DNA of 64,000 nucleotides from Brachyhypopomus gauderio (GCF_052324685.1 NC_135221.1:7769875-7833874), one strand, 5' to 3'. Positions 1 through 19,400 are shown, numbered from the stretch's first letter. Numbers and translations are program-made. Notes: generated from the letters alone by a model not told the origin.

Positions 1-3000
1 GATTGGCTGTGAGTATATTAACATTGGAGTCACGCTACTAACATCAATCTAAGCTTTACTCTGCTGGCTGAACTGCCCTTTGCAAGCTCGTCTGGTTGAT
101 TGCAATCAGTCTGTCCCATTATGCATGTAGGCAGGTTATAATCATCACACCAACAGCAACCAATGGTTGTCAGATTGATAGCTCTTTTAGAGAATGGGGA
201 GACACTCGCCTCCAAGGACCAATATTTTGAACGTAATTGTAGCTTATGACAACCTACTATTCCTCCTAGGTCCATGCTGGTGATTAGGTCTGTATTGGTG
301 ATTCTCCTAACAATGGTTGTCTACAGGACAACCTTTCAATTTTTATGAATGAATAAGCATCAAGCAGTACGGATGCATGATTCCTCAGAAGGCAGAGAGT
401 GCGGGCATGCTCGCTGCAGATCGACTTCTTGAGAGAAAGAGACAGAGAGAGGGGAAACCAATTAGCCAAGTTGCTCACTGGAGATTGTTAGGACGTCATG
501 ATCAGTGTTCAAACAGGTCAGAACAGTCAGAAGCTCCTCGGCTTCTGCGAAACATGGTGAGCTTAGCCTGCATTCCCAATGTACGGCGGGTATTCGAGGC
601 ATTCAAATAGCATGTTCAAACGCTACAGATTTCACGTTCACTGATCTTCAAATACGTCCTCTCTCCCCTGAAGTTCTACATATGATGTATGGATCAGAAG
701 AAGGCCAGGGCTGAGGCACAGGCTGTGAGAACATACCACTCCTTCCTCTGAAGGACCTTTGGCAGTCCTCACAGCATCGGTTTAAATCAGCTCCCACTGG
801 ACCTCACACAGCATGAACAACCACAAATCAAAGGATGTCAGTGCAACAGTTAGAGGGACATCTGACAAGTCACTTTACATTATGGTTACTTTAACTACCA
901 TTATTTACAACACTGGGAAATTGTTAACTAACATTACTAACTAATGGAAAACAATAACAAGCCATAAACTTCAACACTGATAAACCAAACCGCAAATAGC
1001 GTTAGCAAAGAAATTGATGCTTGTGCTAAAACTGTTCGGTGGTGAGCACAGGCATGTCAGCGTATGATGTATATGATGAGCATTTAGAGACACACGAGAA
1101 GAGGAATAACACAGCTAGAGTTACAGAACAGTAGATCAAGAGGGAAAGATGGTGACAATAAGGAAAACAAAGGCTGCCCTGTGAGTTTGAAAATACACAC
1201 AAATTACTTTATCTACATTAGTCATGGTTATTAATGTTGAAGTGAATGAGGTTTGTTAATCATCAGTAGTGCTTTAAGTTATGTTAAAATGACTTTGGCT
1301 TTAAAGTATAAAGCTTTGAAGAATCTTAATGTGAATTGTTAAGCATAACATACGCAAGTGGCTTGAAGCAATAGGACATTTTTGAAACAGAAGATATAAA
1401 GTTGTTGAGATTACGGCCGTTTTTTTTTCCTGATCTGGAATGTATAAAAGAAGCAAAGATATATAGATCATGACAGTTTTTTTTCTCATTTGTAATGTAA
1501 AAGGATTGATAACACATTTTGACAATCTCAAGTATCCAAGATGGACCTGAATGAATGCCTGCAGGATAGAAGGACTTTTGGGCCATCTGTTCTGGATGGA
1601 GGAAGTGCCCAAGACTGTGGCTGCATGGAGCTGAAGAGCCCAGCTGTGGATGGAGCTCATGAGACCCCCAGAGCTCCGTCCACACACGTCTGTCTGGTGT
1701 CAGAGAGAAGGCCTCGCAGCCATGCAGTCAGCACAGACTGACGCCATTATTGATGGATAAACTATGGATTATTGCAATGAGGAGAAAACCTATCACAACT
1801 AAAAGAGCATGAACTAAAAATAAAATATCAAACTTCTCCGTCAGTTTGACATACTGCATAATCATCTGAAACCTCACAGCAACATTATATAATTTGGGAA
1901 AATGTGGTATAATCAAAAAATAAACATACCAATGGGAATGTAAATATTCACATGGAACCTGCTTTAGGCTTTAGGTTCTCCTGCTAACAATGAGAAAAAG
2001 CAGAATGAGAATAAGATCTTGCATCATCTAACATAGCTTATATATAAATATGCAGTTGCAATGCATTTAGATCACAAATACACACAATGAACAATATGAA
2101 AATGTAAACTGTAAATTCAAGCAGTCACAGTTGAGCAAATTCTCACACATTTAAATAGACACGTAACTGGGTCATTGTAACAACTCCAGCTGTCAATAAC
2201 CAACAAGCCACAATAACTGGGGGCTAACAGCACATGCACAGCACAGATACAGGAGTTTGTCACCAATACGTCATAGCCCAATTACTTATCATAGCATACC
2301 AGAACCGACAAGCACAAATGCTTTTATTAGGCCAAGAGTTGTGTTTATTTTTACGAGAGCCTTTATGAACATGTTTTTGACACTACTAGATATCTTAGTT
2401 GCTAACAGTTAACATTTTATTTGTTTGGTGCTGATGTTGCTGAACTGGACTGCGTTTCCTCCCATTTCTATACATAGCATAGTTTACACCTCCATATATA
2501 CGTGCATACACAGACGTGTGTGTGTGTGTGACAGACGAAAAGAGAAAGAGGGATATTGTTCATTTTAATGTTTGTGTTCAAAGGTAAAAAGTTCAACATA
2601 ATGGTAAGATGTTGAAATAGAGGCAGCCGCGGGCTCTGCGCGTCTAGACCGGGATCTGGAGGCCGCGGTGCCGTCCACATCTGTGCGGTCCGCCGGGTGG
2701 TCTCACACCATCTCATCTCACACGGCCAGACCCTCCTCGTCGTTTCTCAGCACAATTAAACAGAACAGAACGGAACACGGCCGCCTCGGACCACGTTTAG
2801 CGAAGGCGTACAGCCGCCTAAACGGACCGGTTGACACGATGATGTTGTAACACACTGACACCGACACCACCGACGGCATCCCTGCGGGCCCCGCCGTCCC
2901 AACAATGACATCAAATACAGCCACGCAGGCGCCACCGGCTCCACCTACTGCAGGAATAACGGGCTGGGTTCGGGTCGGGATCGTCTCTACGTGCTACATG

Positions 3001-3158
3001 ACATAATACCGACACGCTGGAATATAACGTGCAGCCGACCCAGTCAGACACACACACACACACACACCACGGGGGGTGCACGGTGGGCTCGCGTCCACAC
3101 ACACACACTCATCACGCACTGGTGTTTACGTCCCACGGAACCCGTGACGCCACCTCAC
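1..3158 (-). other. magi2 first intron (part)
   Basis: On the minus strand this lies downstream of the magi2 first-exon donor, so it is intron. I see no coding exon or recognisable repeat apart from a short TG tract near 2516-2530 and a CA tract at 3050-3066. Short open frames at 377-610 and 1301-1687 have no recognisable homology. Confidence 0.6.
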
Positions 3159-3456
3159 CTTGCTTCACGCACTTCAGGCGGAACGGGTCCTTGCAGTGCT
3201 TGATCACGGCCAGAACATCCCGGGTGGTGAGCCCCGCCACCGGCGTGTCGTTGACCTCCAGCAGCAGCTCGTCCTGGGACAGCTTGCCGCTCTGGGCGGC
3301 CACCTTGCCTTGTCTCACCTCCCCAAAATAGGGGAAATTGCCGTTCTCGGCTCCGCCTTTCAAGTCGAAGCCCAGCTCGCCCTCCTTGGTCCTGGTGAGG
3401 ACCGCTTCGTGGACTTTGCTGGTCCAGTGGCTCTTCTTCTTCAGGCTCTTTGACAT
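3159..3456 (-). CDS. magi2: magi2 first coding exon (partial gene)
   Basis: This is the first coding exon of a membrane-associated guanylate kinase with inverted domains, a synaptic and junctional scaffold. It encodes 99 codons plus one base, starting MSKSLKKKSHWTSKVHE, which matches the MAGI2 N-terminus rather than MAGI1 or MAGI3. The core of the first PDZ domain follows (GFDLKGGAENGNFPYFGEV, then LLLEVNDTPVAGLT) and ends at RLKCVKQ. The donor reads AAGCAAG|GTGAGG on the minus strand, so the exon ends in phase 1 as expected for MAGI2. An in-frame ATG lies six codons upstream (3474), but the MSK start fits the family. All downstream exons (guanylate kinase, WW and other PDZ domains) lie beyond the left edge. 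The next gene to the right is gnai1, a neighbour of MAGI2 in human too. The paralogue (a or b) is not resolved. Confidence 0.93.
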
Positions 3457-3850
3457 CGCTGATGAATCGAGCACGGCACTACCAGCGTGCGTCTACTGGG
3501 CGGCACGTCATACCTGCCTGCGCGCGGCGGGTCGGTCTCGCGCCAGCACACACGCACACACACGCGCACACGCGCGCGCGACGCTCCCTGGTTCCAAACG
3601 CGCCGGACTGTCAGCTGTGGCGCGTGCGGCAGCGCAGCACGGTTCGCTAAAAAGAGGAGCTGCGGCGGTGCGCGCGCGCGGAGGAGCAGGCTCGCACGCA
3701 CGCGCGCGCTCGCTGGCGAGTGACCCGGATGTGATGTCTGGCGGAGGAACGGACGGTAAAGCCAGAAGAGGGAAACGTGTAGACGGGAGTGGAGCGTGTT
3801 CCTTTAAACAGAGGATTGGCAAATTTAACTCAATCTGACCTCGATACGTG
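3457..3850 (-). promoter_or_regulatory. GC-rich 5' region of magi2
   Basis: The 400 bases upstream of the magi2 start are rich in CpG and GCGC runs, with an alternating CA/CG tract around 3540-3590. The surrounding DNA is AT-rich. This is consistent with a CpG-island promoter and 5' UTR. No specific start site can be read. Confidence 0.45.
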
Positions 3851-4555
3851 ACACTATCGTCAGATTTACGGTATGATTAATACTTAAAAGGCTCCCCGAG
3901 TTGACAAGTTACGAAGGTATTTGAAAAAAAAATACGCGGACGCTCACTGAATACAGTGCAAGGAAAATCCTCTAGACCAGGTTTCATATCGCAGAAACCC
4001 TAGAAGTTTATTTTTGCTATAACTTTTTAAATATCCATACATCGACACCAGGAAATATGCGGAGGTTTAACTGAATATTAAGGAGGCTGGAACACATGTA
4101 CCGGGCACTAATCCTGATATGAGCCCCTATAATAAAGTAATGGAGCACAGTGATTTAGGCCGTTTAGATAAGATTGCGTGTTATTAGTTATTAGTGCCAA
4201 AGATTTACTTTACTGACATTGGCAACACATTTAATTTGCTATTGCAAAATAAGATATGACCCAAGACTATTTCAAAGCTTAATATTGATTTGATTTTGCA
4301 GATGATATGCAGATAAGTGGTTAACGTGTGGATACTGCTGTGTAATAAATTCAGGTGACTGAGAAAGCTAACGCACAAATATATAGATTTTCATGGAAAA
4401 TATATCATCCATTTGAACTATTTAAAATAAACGCGTTTCCAAAATGCATGCCCATGGTTCTAATGTGTTTTTTAGTTTATGCGGTGGAGTTGGGGAGGGG
4501 TGGAATTATTTTTGGGTTATTAAGCTGTGGAGGTATAATACTTGTGATACATTGT

Positions 4556-6078
4556 CAAAACTCTAAACACAGCAACACATTGACCTCACACAAATAGCCA
4601 AATAGTTAATATCGTGTTCAAAAGCACATTTTCTTAACTAAGTAACAACTCTGCATTTCACAACGCAAACAAAGTTTTCTCTTTATACACCAACTTTGTT
4701 AAAACACAGCAAACCCGGTTCAGTATCAAACACTAGCACAGATTCTCTATTCGAGATGAACATAGTCAATCACTGCACAACGACTGTAAAAAAACTAACA
4801 TTTGATGGCAGTACAGAAACTACATGTAATATTTTACTCTCTCCCAGCAAACAACAGATATTTTACAGTAACATCTGTTGTTTTCTTAGTTCATTTTTAC
4901 TGTAATCCGCTTCATTTGGACTTTTTTTTTCAAATGTGTGCATTTATGGCAACATACTGTCTACACAATGAGTGATATTTACTGTTAGGTACTATATGGA
5001 ATGTAGATTAGACAAAAAAGGAGTCAGTAACAGTTTTGCAGTAAAGGGTATATTTTACTGTATTAGGGACATTACTGTAAATTGTGGCCTAACCCAAAAA
5101 AGAATTACCATAATTGTAAACATAATTAGCCATGGTCCCATATGTGTAAAAATACACATATACAAAAAAAGCCACACAAGGGGGAAAAAACAGAATACAA
5201 AACTGAACAGTCTTGTTATGTGTAATGTAAGTGGTTTTCAGCAGTTGGTCACATGTTTTCATCCTCATTACATCTGATGTTGGCCCTTGCCATGCACCTG
5301 AGATAGAAAAGCTTGGTATGCCTTATTCACCCCTGGCAGTCTTCAGCTGAAATGTCTCTGCAGCCGGGATCCATTGCATCCAGGAGAGACATTTGGTCAT
5401 GGGGCCGATGATCATACATGTTCAACCTCCAGACTGAAAAACGTTCCTTAGTGGTGTTGAGGAAAGGCGAGATGGGCTGGAGGAAAAGGGATATCACTCT
5501 TGGATGGTCTATAAACCAATTTGTGATTACATGAGAATGACAAAATGCTACATTGTCCCATCACAAATGTCCTCAGGTTTCCTCCCACCTGTTCCCTTTC
5601 TGCTTCTGGAACTAGTTGTTGGTAGAGTTCATTCAAAAATGAAAGGAGGAGGCCTCTGTTATAGGGACCAATCTGGCATTTGTGAAGGACCAAACCAGCA
5701 CTTGAGATTGCAGGACAAATTGTTATATTTGCTCCTCTCTGACCCGGTACATTACTGTACTTCATTTTATTTCATTGATCTATATGTGCAAAAAATATGT
5801 ATTATAGCAATAGCTTTTCAGCTGCCTTTGTTTTTGCAGAATTTTATACAGTATTTAAGGTTTTGAACCTTAGGTTTTCATTTTTGACATGCTGTGTGCA
5901 ATTGTAAATAAGGCAAAAATGACCCAGAATTTTGTTATTGGAAAACCTTGTGTGTATAGAAAATTTAAGCATTATAAAAACATGTCAAATGACTGCATTT
6001 TGTGCCATAACAACATGAATTGAACTAATAGTATAGCCACTGAACACTGATGTTGTGTTCAATGTGTTTAGAGTTTTG
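4556..6078 (-). mobile_element. Decayed DNA transposon with 16-bp inverted ends and a DDE transposase fossil
   Basis: CAAAACTCTAAACACA at 4556-4571 is repeated exactly as its reverse complement at 6063-6078. Between them, on the minus strand, a broken open frame (about 5765 down to 5250) resembles the catalytic C-terminal half of fish IS630/Tc1-like transposases. Recognisable pieces are VPGQRGANITICPAISSAG, IGPYNRGLLLSFLNELYQQL, a decayed version of the proline and phenylalanine-rich block before the last catalytic acid, and a tail related to IRHAKRFYPRCIAR with stops and substitutions. The N-terminal DNA-binding half is not recognisable, and in-frame stops show that it is dead. The surrounding interval has no gene. 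Confidence 0.6.
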
Positions 6079-8403
6079 AAAATATGACTACAGATTGGAC
6101 AAACGCACGTTAGCAGTTGTCAAAAACTGTAATCGCTAACACCAATTAATTTGAGCATAAAACTGAAAACGGTAGGCTGTCTGCTAATACCACAACATTC
6201 ATGGACAGGATATTTGTCTCAGTCACTTTAAAGAAACAGTCTCTCACATTACGGCTGACATAAGTAATCCCAACTGACCAAGTTGGAGGATCTATTACAA
6301 GGTCGTTTAAATGTGGTTCATATGGGGTCAGAGTAGCAGTAGCCATGTTCAGGACATTGTGTTCAGGGAAGGTTCTTCTGTAGAGGCTTCCTTTGGCACC
6401 TCGATCGAAAAATATATCTATAACATTATGTATGTGTGTGGGGGTGAGAGAATAGTATGTCTCCAACAACTAAAAACGTCAGATTTTTAAAGATTGTATA
6501 CATCTTCATGATAAATATGGTTATCCCAAATGTAATATTCAATGTACTGCAAATCAGATTATCCTTCACAAGTATATGACTGAATTGTTTTCATGATTAT
6601 CACTGAAGATTACAATTAGAAAAACAAAGAGCAGAATATACATGACTATACACAAATATTCATATATAGTAGCAGCTAATCTTTCTAAACTAACGTTAAG
6701 TAAATTGTAGGCATTCTCAGTAACTTGTAAACTACATATAAAGTCTGATCATTTCTACCAGAAGGGGACAGCAAAGTACAATATTCCACCACTGAAGAAA
6801 CTGTACCACTGAAGAACTTCACAAAATACAGGCGGCATTATGTAAAAAATGCATATATAGCAGAACTTCAGAAAAAAATTTATGAGGTTCTGTGCCCATC
6901 TAACTCTCTGGGGCCCAAATTTGTGTGCTGTGACATTCACTTGCAAGTGATTTTTCAACCCTGTAATAATTTTCTTAAATGCTACAAGCTTCATCCCTGT
7001 AATTTTTTCCCCTGTACACTGAATAAAATGCAATTAGTGTTCATTAGCTCCATGAAGTGAATCAAGAACACTAATCATGATTTAAAGGGTCTGGAAAAAA
7101 AACAAGTCTTGACCTTTTATTAAAAGATGCCATGATTTACACAGCACATTTTATTAGCAAAATAGTGGATATTAGTCATTGTTTGTTCCCAACCAATGAG
7201 AACAGAGAGAAGACAATGCATACACCTAATACATTTGTCATAAATAGCTGTCTGAGAGAATGTCTAGCATGTTAAACTTTGTTCAAATTTAACATGTACA
7301 GGCAGTTGAATAGTCTGAAATGAAGTTATATGAAAATTATATGGGTGCTTATTTACTGCAGAAACCACATTCGAGTAAAACCCTTTGGTCCCTTAAAAAA
7401 TGACCCTTCCTTTGATCAATAAACATCCATCTCCATATCTACATCTTCACACAGAATGTCTTTCTGGTTATTGAAATCCCTCTTCATAAATTTGTGCTTA
7501 CCATCCTAAATGAAACTACTTCCTCATTCCTTCTGATTCCAACTAGCTCTAGCTATTTTCATTCTGATTAGGTATCTAACCACATCATACCAGCTAAACC
7601 CCATTTTCACATGGTCCATGCAAACTGCTGTGTAATGTGAACTGCTCTGGAAGATCCCACTGCATTGACAGGTTTGCACCCAGAGGATTCTCCCCAACAC
7701 ATTCTAATCAGTCAGGTGTCACGCACATTGGAATTGGTCAATATGGTTTTACAGAAGAAAGGTTATTCACAACCAGGGTTGTGGCCACCAAAAACCATGC
7801 TCATGTTAGATGAGTGATTATCAAGAACTAAATCTATGTTTCAACAACTCTGGATGACAAAGCACTGCAACTTAACTGCCAACATGCAAGGCACATGTAC
7901 CTTCATATCTAGAGTACAGAGAGAAGGGAAAAACAGCTGCTCCCAAAAACCTTTAGAGTGAAAAAATATGTCAAAAAATGACCTGTAAATTATTTCAAAA
8001 ACAGTGAAAAATTCCAGCAACAATTACAGTTGTACAAATATTTTACACAAAGGGTTTCTTTTCCTAAAACATCACTTAAAATGTTCCGAAAACATAAATA
8101 GAATGTTTACGTAACACACACTACATTGTGTTCGTGGTTGACCTCGCTCCAACTTTACTTCTCCCAATGCTTCATGTCGGCCCACTATCACCACCCTGCA
8201 AGATAAATAGAGACACACACACACACACAGTGAGAGAGGTAAACACACATCGGATATAGAAACTTGTCAAACAAGCCTGAAGCTTCTATATTTACATGTC
8301 TTACTTTGAGGGCTGCTATTTTGGTGCGTTCACTTTTCACTTTGTTTTTTAATGGATAAATGTCACGTTTGATTTCCACTGACCCAGAATGTGCCGATTC
8401 GCT
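6079..8403. other. Intergenic or gnai1 3' UTR, no gene seen
   Basis: AT-rich sequence downstream of the gnai1 stop codon (gnai1 is on the minus strand). The part nearest 8403 is presumably 3' UTR. A minus-strand AATAAA occurs near 7116-7121 (TTTATT on plus), but which polyadenylation site is used cannot be decided. A short CA tract is at 8214-8229. No coding sequence recognised. Confidence 0.5.
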
Positions 8404-15489
<7,086 letters not shown>

Positions 15490-15900
15490 TTCTCCGGCGT
15501 GTCTCGTCTACAAACGCTTTGAAGATTCAAAAGAAATCAAACATGCACACAAGTTGTTTCGAGGAAGGAGCCTCACGCCCAACTCTCGACGACGAAACGG
15601 CACGGAAGTGCTTCAAACGCCGAAGTGAGCGCTAGGGTGTCCGAACGGAGACCGCACGCCCGCTAGAAATTAACCTAAAGCCTTTCTGACCGCTCTCATT
15701 CGACAACGAGCCAACGAAATCGCCTTTAATCCGGAGAACTTGGTGCCAAACTCGGCGCAGGTAGCGAAGTGAATTCTGCTTCCTGCTCTGCTCGCGCACG
15801 AATCCGCCCTTGTGGTCGCGCGCGGAGACGGAAAACGTAACCGCTGACGTCACTTCGCGTTCTTTACGCCACGGTGTTTCGGTACGTTCAAGTGTTGCGG
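15490..15900 (-). promoter_or_regulatory. gnai1 5' UTR and promoter region
   Basis: CpG-rich sequence directly upstream of the gnai1 ATG, contrasting with AT-rich flanks. A full palindromic cAMP-response element core, TGACGTCA, lies at 15845-15852, about 360 bp upstream of the start codon. The core is a direct sequence match; use by CREB/ATF factors is inference. Confidence 0.45.
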
Positions 15901-16448
15901 AGAAGCAAAGGGAAGCGTGCTCTTCTAGTCATGCAGTGAAGTCATTTTTTATATATGGTTGCGTTGTTGAAGTAATCCTTGTGGCCCACGCGAACAGACT
16001 GGGGTTAGAACATGTCCATTTGCTCATGATATTCGGGTGTGACTCAATACGGCAACTCGCACTGTACCTGTTCTAAAGGGTTGCATGCTATTACAACTCT
16101 GAAGATTTGGGGGTCCCTTTGCTACTGCTCGCACTGTAGAGTTGGTGACACACAGCACAATTTAAGATGCCTTTATGGATGCAAGAAAGTAACTGATATA
16201 TATATCAGTTAAAATAACCCGCCAAATAACCCGCCAAGAATTGAGTCATGAAAAGTTTATTCAGGAATGATTCAGATTCATAAACACTGGACGAGATGGT
16301 ATGGCTATCCATTGTGCCATTAGATGTTAAGTCACATGAGTTTCCTTGATGGTAAGAGAGACGTGGGGATTGTCTCTGTCAATTTAGGACACATCATCAG
16401 TAGTGTTCCTTTGAATCAGGGGGTGTTTAGGCCTTTCAACACTATCAG

Positions 16449-16520
<72 letters not shown>

Positions 16521-17090
16521 GTGTGTATATGTGTATATTTTTATTAAAAATCACTTTGGTATACATGTAAGGTGCCCAACAAGGTGATTAAGCACATAAA
16601 AGCTAAAAATAATAAACTTATTCATAACTTATAAAAATAACATATGAACAGCAGATTTCCATTGGACACCAGCATCAAACACATACATCTCGGTCAGGGT
16701 TCTCAAACAAATAAAATACATTCATATTCTGAACCCATAAACCCAATTAGAGGTGCCCTCCCCCAGTGGCTGTGAAAATATTCTCATCATCTTTTTCATC
16801 ATTGTTGCCCTTACATTTTACATGCTATTTCCATCTTAAATGGGATGTGCATGCAAACCAGGGAACAAAGTTTTCCTATATACCCACTGCCAGGTGTATT
16901 TTACTAAAAAAACCACAATAGAGCAGTAGAGACATCCTCTCAGGGTCAGAGGTCAACATTACTACGGACTGCACTCATGACACTGACACTAGTCTTCGTA
17001 TTCTTCACTGAATGACACTATAATTGTAATGCTAGAATGTTAAATGTTTAAATCGGGGTGATTTATGAAATCATTGTTGGTAGTATGGTA
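15901..17090. other. Intergenic, microsatellite and palindrome only
   Basis: No gene seen. A 22-bp perfect palindrome, TAACTGATATA and its mirror, is at 16190-16211, followed by two copies of AAATAACCCGCC. A long TA microsatellite fills about 16452-16516. Confidence 0.55.
16452..16516. repeat. (TA)n microsatellite
   Basis: About 32 TA units with one terminal interruption. Open frames across it (Tyr-Ile repeats) are artefacts. Confidence 0.95.
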
Positions 17091-17194
17091 TACAGGTGCT
17101 GGTCAAAAAAATTGAATGTCATGAAAAAGTATATTTCAGTAATTCTATTCAAAAAGTGAAAACTTGTATATTATACTCATTCATTACACACATA

Positions 17195-18656
17195 CAGTGC
17201 CTTGCGAAAGTATACGGCCCACTTCAACTTTTCAACCTTTTGCCACATTTCAGGGTTCAAACAACGATATACAATTACATTTTTTTGTGAAGAATCAACA
17301 CGAGAGACACAATCGTGAAGTGGAACAGAATTTATTGGATATTTTAAACTTTAACAAATAAAAAACTGAAAAGTGGGGCATGCAAAATTATTTGCCCCCC
17401 TTGCGTTAATAATTTGTAGTGCCACCTTTTGCTGCGATTACAGCTGCAAGTCACTTGGGGTATGTCTCTATCAGTTTTGCACATCGAGAGACTGAAATTC
17501 TTGCCCATTCTTCTTTGCAAAACAGCTCGAGCTCAGTGAGGTTGGATGGAGAGCGTTTGTGAACAGCAGTTTCCACAGATTCTCGATTGGATTCAGGTCT
17601 GGACTTTGACTTGGCCATTCTAACACCTGGATACGTTTGTGAACCATTCCATTGTAGATTTTGCTTTACGTTTTGGATCATTATCTTGTTGGAATCTCTG
17701 TTCCAGTCTCAGGTCTTTTACAGACTCCAACAGATTTTCTTCCAGAATGGTCCTGTATTTGGCTCCATCCATCTTCTCATCAATTGTAACCATCTTCCCT
17801 GCTGAAGAAAAGCTGTTTGACAGTGGGGATGGTGTGTTCAGGGTGATGAGCTGTGTTGCTTTTACGCCAAACATATCATTTTGCATTGTGGCCAAAAAGT
17901 TCGATTTTTGTGTCATCTGACCCAAGCACCTTCTTCCACATGTTTGGTGTGTCTTTAAACGAGATTTTTATGGATATCTTTGAGAAATGGCTTTCTTCTT
18001 GCCACTCTTCCATAAAGGCTAGATTAGTGCAGAGTACAACTGATTGTGGTCCTATGGACAGACTCTCCCACCTCAGCTCTAGATCTCTGTAGTTCTGTAG
18101 TTTAGAGGGACGGCCGGGTCTTGGTAGATTTGTAGTGGTCTGATACTTCTTCCTTTTCAATATGATCGCTTGCACTTGAGATGTTTAAAGCTTGGGAAAT
18201 CTTTTTATATCCAAATCAGGTTTTAAACTTCTCCACAACAGTATCTCGGACCTGCCTGGTGTGTGCTTTGGTCTTCATGATGCTCTCTGCACTTTAAACA
18301 AAACCGTATCAGAACAGACTATCACAGAGCAGGTGCACACAATAGAAGCAGGTGGATTCTATTTATCATCATCAGTCATTTAGGGCAACATTGGATCATT
18401 CAGAGATCCACTGAACTTCTAGAGTGAGTTTGTTGCACTGAAAGCTGGGCTGAATAATTTTGCACGCTCCACTTTTCAGTTTTTTATTTGTTAAAAAGTT
18501 AAAAATATCCAATACATTTCATTCCACTTCACGATTGTGTTCCATGTGTTGTTGATTCTTCACAAAAAAATTAAAATTGTATATCTTTGTTAGAAGCCTG
18601 AAATGTAGTAAAAGGTTGAAAAGTTGAAGGGGGCCGAATACTTTCACAAGACACTG
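17195..18656 (-). mobile_element. Tc1-like element B inserted into element A
   Basis: A near full-length 1462-bp Tc1/mariner copy. Ends read CAGTGCCTTGCGAAAGTAT and, at the other end in reverse complement, CAGTGTCTTGTGAAAGTAT, with TA on both sides (17193-17194, 18657-18658). Long inverted arms include the blocks around TTTGTGAAGAATCAAC and its complement. The transposase is on the minus strand in three broken frames (18175-17876, 17925-17620, 17681-17451) that together cover the helix-turn-helix region, the DDE region and the C-terminus. Frameshifts and stops make it a pseudogene. Excising it with one TA restores the continuous arm of element A. Confidence 0.88.
17451..18175 (-). pseudogene. 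Tc1 transposase pseudogene in element B
   Basis: Three overlapping minus-strand open frames give consecutive segments of a Tc1-family DD34E transposase, including [20 protein letters not shown] and KLIETYPK near the C-terminus. Frame changes near 17900 and 17650 show that it is not functional. No intact start-to-stop frame remains. Confidence 0.8.
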
Positions 18657-19060
18657 TACTGATATATTTCAAGTGTTCTTTTAGTTTGATAACTATACCT
18701 GACAACAAATGAAAACCCCAAAATTCAGTATCTCAGTAAATTAGAACATTGTGAAAAGTTTCAATATTTGTAGATACCTGGTGCCACATTCTTAAATGGT
18801 CTCTCAGTCTAGTTCTGTATGCTACACAATCATGGGGAAGACTGCTGACTTGAAAGCTGTCCAAAAGACGACCATTGACACCTTACGCAAGCAGGGCAAG
18901 ACACAAAAGGTCGTTGCTAAAGAGGCTGGCTGATCACAGAGCTCTGTGTCCAAGCACATTAATAAAGAGGTGAAGGGGAGGAAAACTTGTACAATATACA
19001 AGTTTCACTTTTTGAACGGAAATATTTCGTGATATTCTAATTTTTTGACCAGCACCTGTA

Positions 19061-19400
19061 CCTGGTGAAATGTGAACCCCTTTCATGTGTTCTATGAAGG
19101 TTCTGGCATCACAAAGGACATGATTCAGGTAGAGAATGCAACATAAATCTCTGAGTGAATCTGGTGGCTTTGCCTTGGTATAAAATGCTAAATCAAGATT
19201 GTACACCCAGTGGATTCTGGGTAGTGGTACCTGTCACGAACAGATTCTGGTTCAGCAGGTAGTAGATGTAGAGATGAAGAAAGCCATCCCTCTTGTGGAC
19301 ACATACCATAGGAGCCAAACGAGGAGACTTAGATTTCACTATCCTCTGTTTGGGCAGAAGTGCATGGCTGTAGTTTTTTATTTCCTGTAACATGGGTTTT
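19061..19400 (-). mobile_element. Probable decayed Ty3/Gypsy-like reverse transcriptase fragment
   Basis: Reading minus from 19393, the frame includes SPRLAPMVCVHKRDGFLHLY followed by IYYLLNQ. This resembles the conserved Gypsy RT block (PIVCVRKKDGSLRLCIDYR type). The next minus-strand sequence has scattered matches to the later RT motifs, in shifting frames. No long terminal repeats, protease or integrase can be defined. It is a fossil, and the boundaries are approximate. Confidence 0.35.

Larger units (their letters stand above)
17093..19058 (+). mobile_element. Tc1-like element A, internally deleted, interrupted by element B
   Basis: Terminal inverted repeats CAGGTGCTGGTCAAAAAAAT at 17093 and the reverse complement ending CCAGCACCTG at 19058 are each flanked by a TA target duplication (17091-17092, 19059-19060). 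The inner arms, including AAAGTGAAACTTGTATAT on the left and its complement on the right, match a common fish Tc1/mariner family. After the 3' flank of element B, a plus-strand segment from 18832 encodes only the N-terminal helix-turn-helix start of a transposase (MGKTADLKAVQKTTIDTLRK). An in-frame TGA at 18930-18932 breaks it, and the copy then jumps straight to the 3' arm, so most of the catalytic domain is deleted. Without element B the copy would be about 0.5 kb. Confidence 0.85.

Noticed and set aside
377-714. Overlapping open frames near the left edge
   Set aside because: No recognisable homology, and they lie in the magi2 intron. Length is within chance expectation.
1301-1687. 128-aa minus-strand open frame
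   Set aside because: Two overlapping frames of similar length, no domain, no splice support; probably chance.
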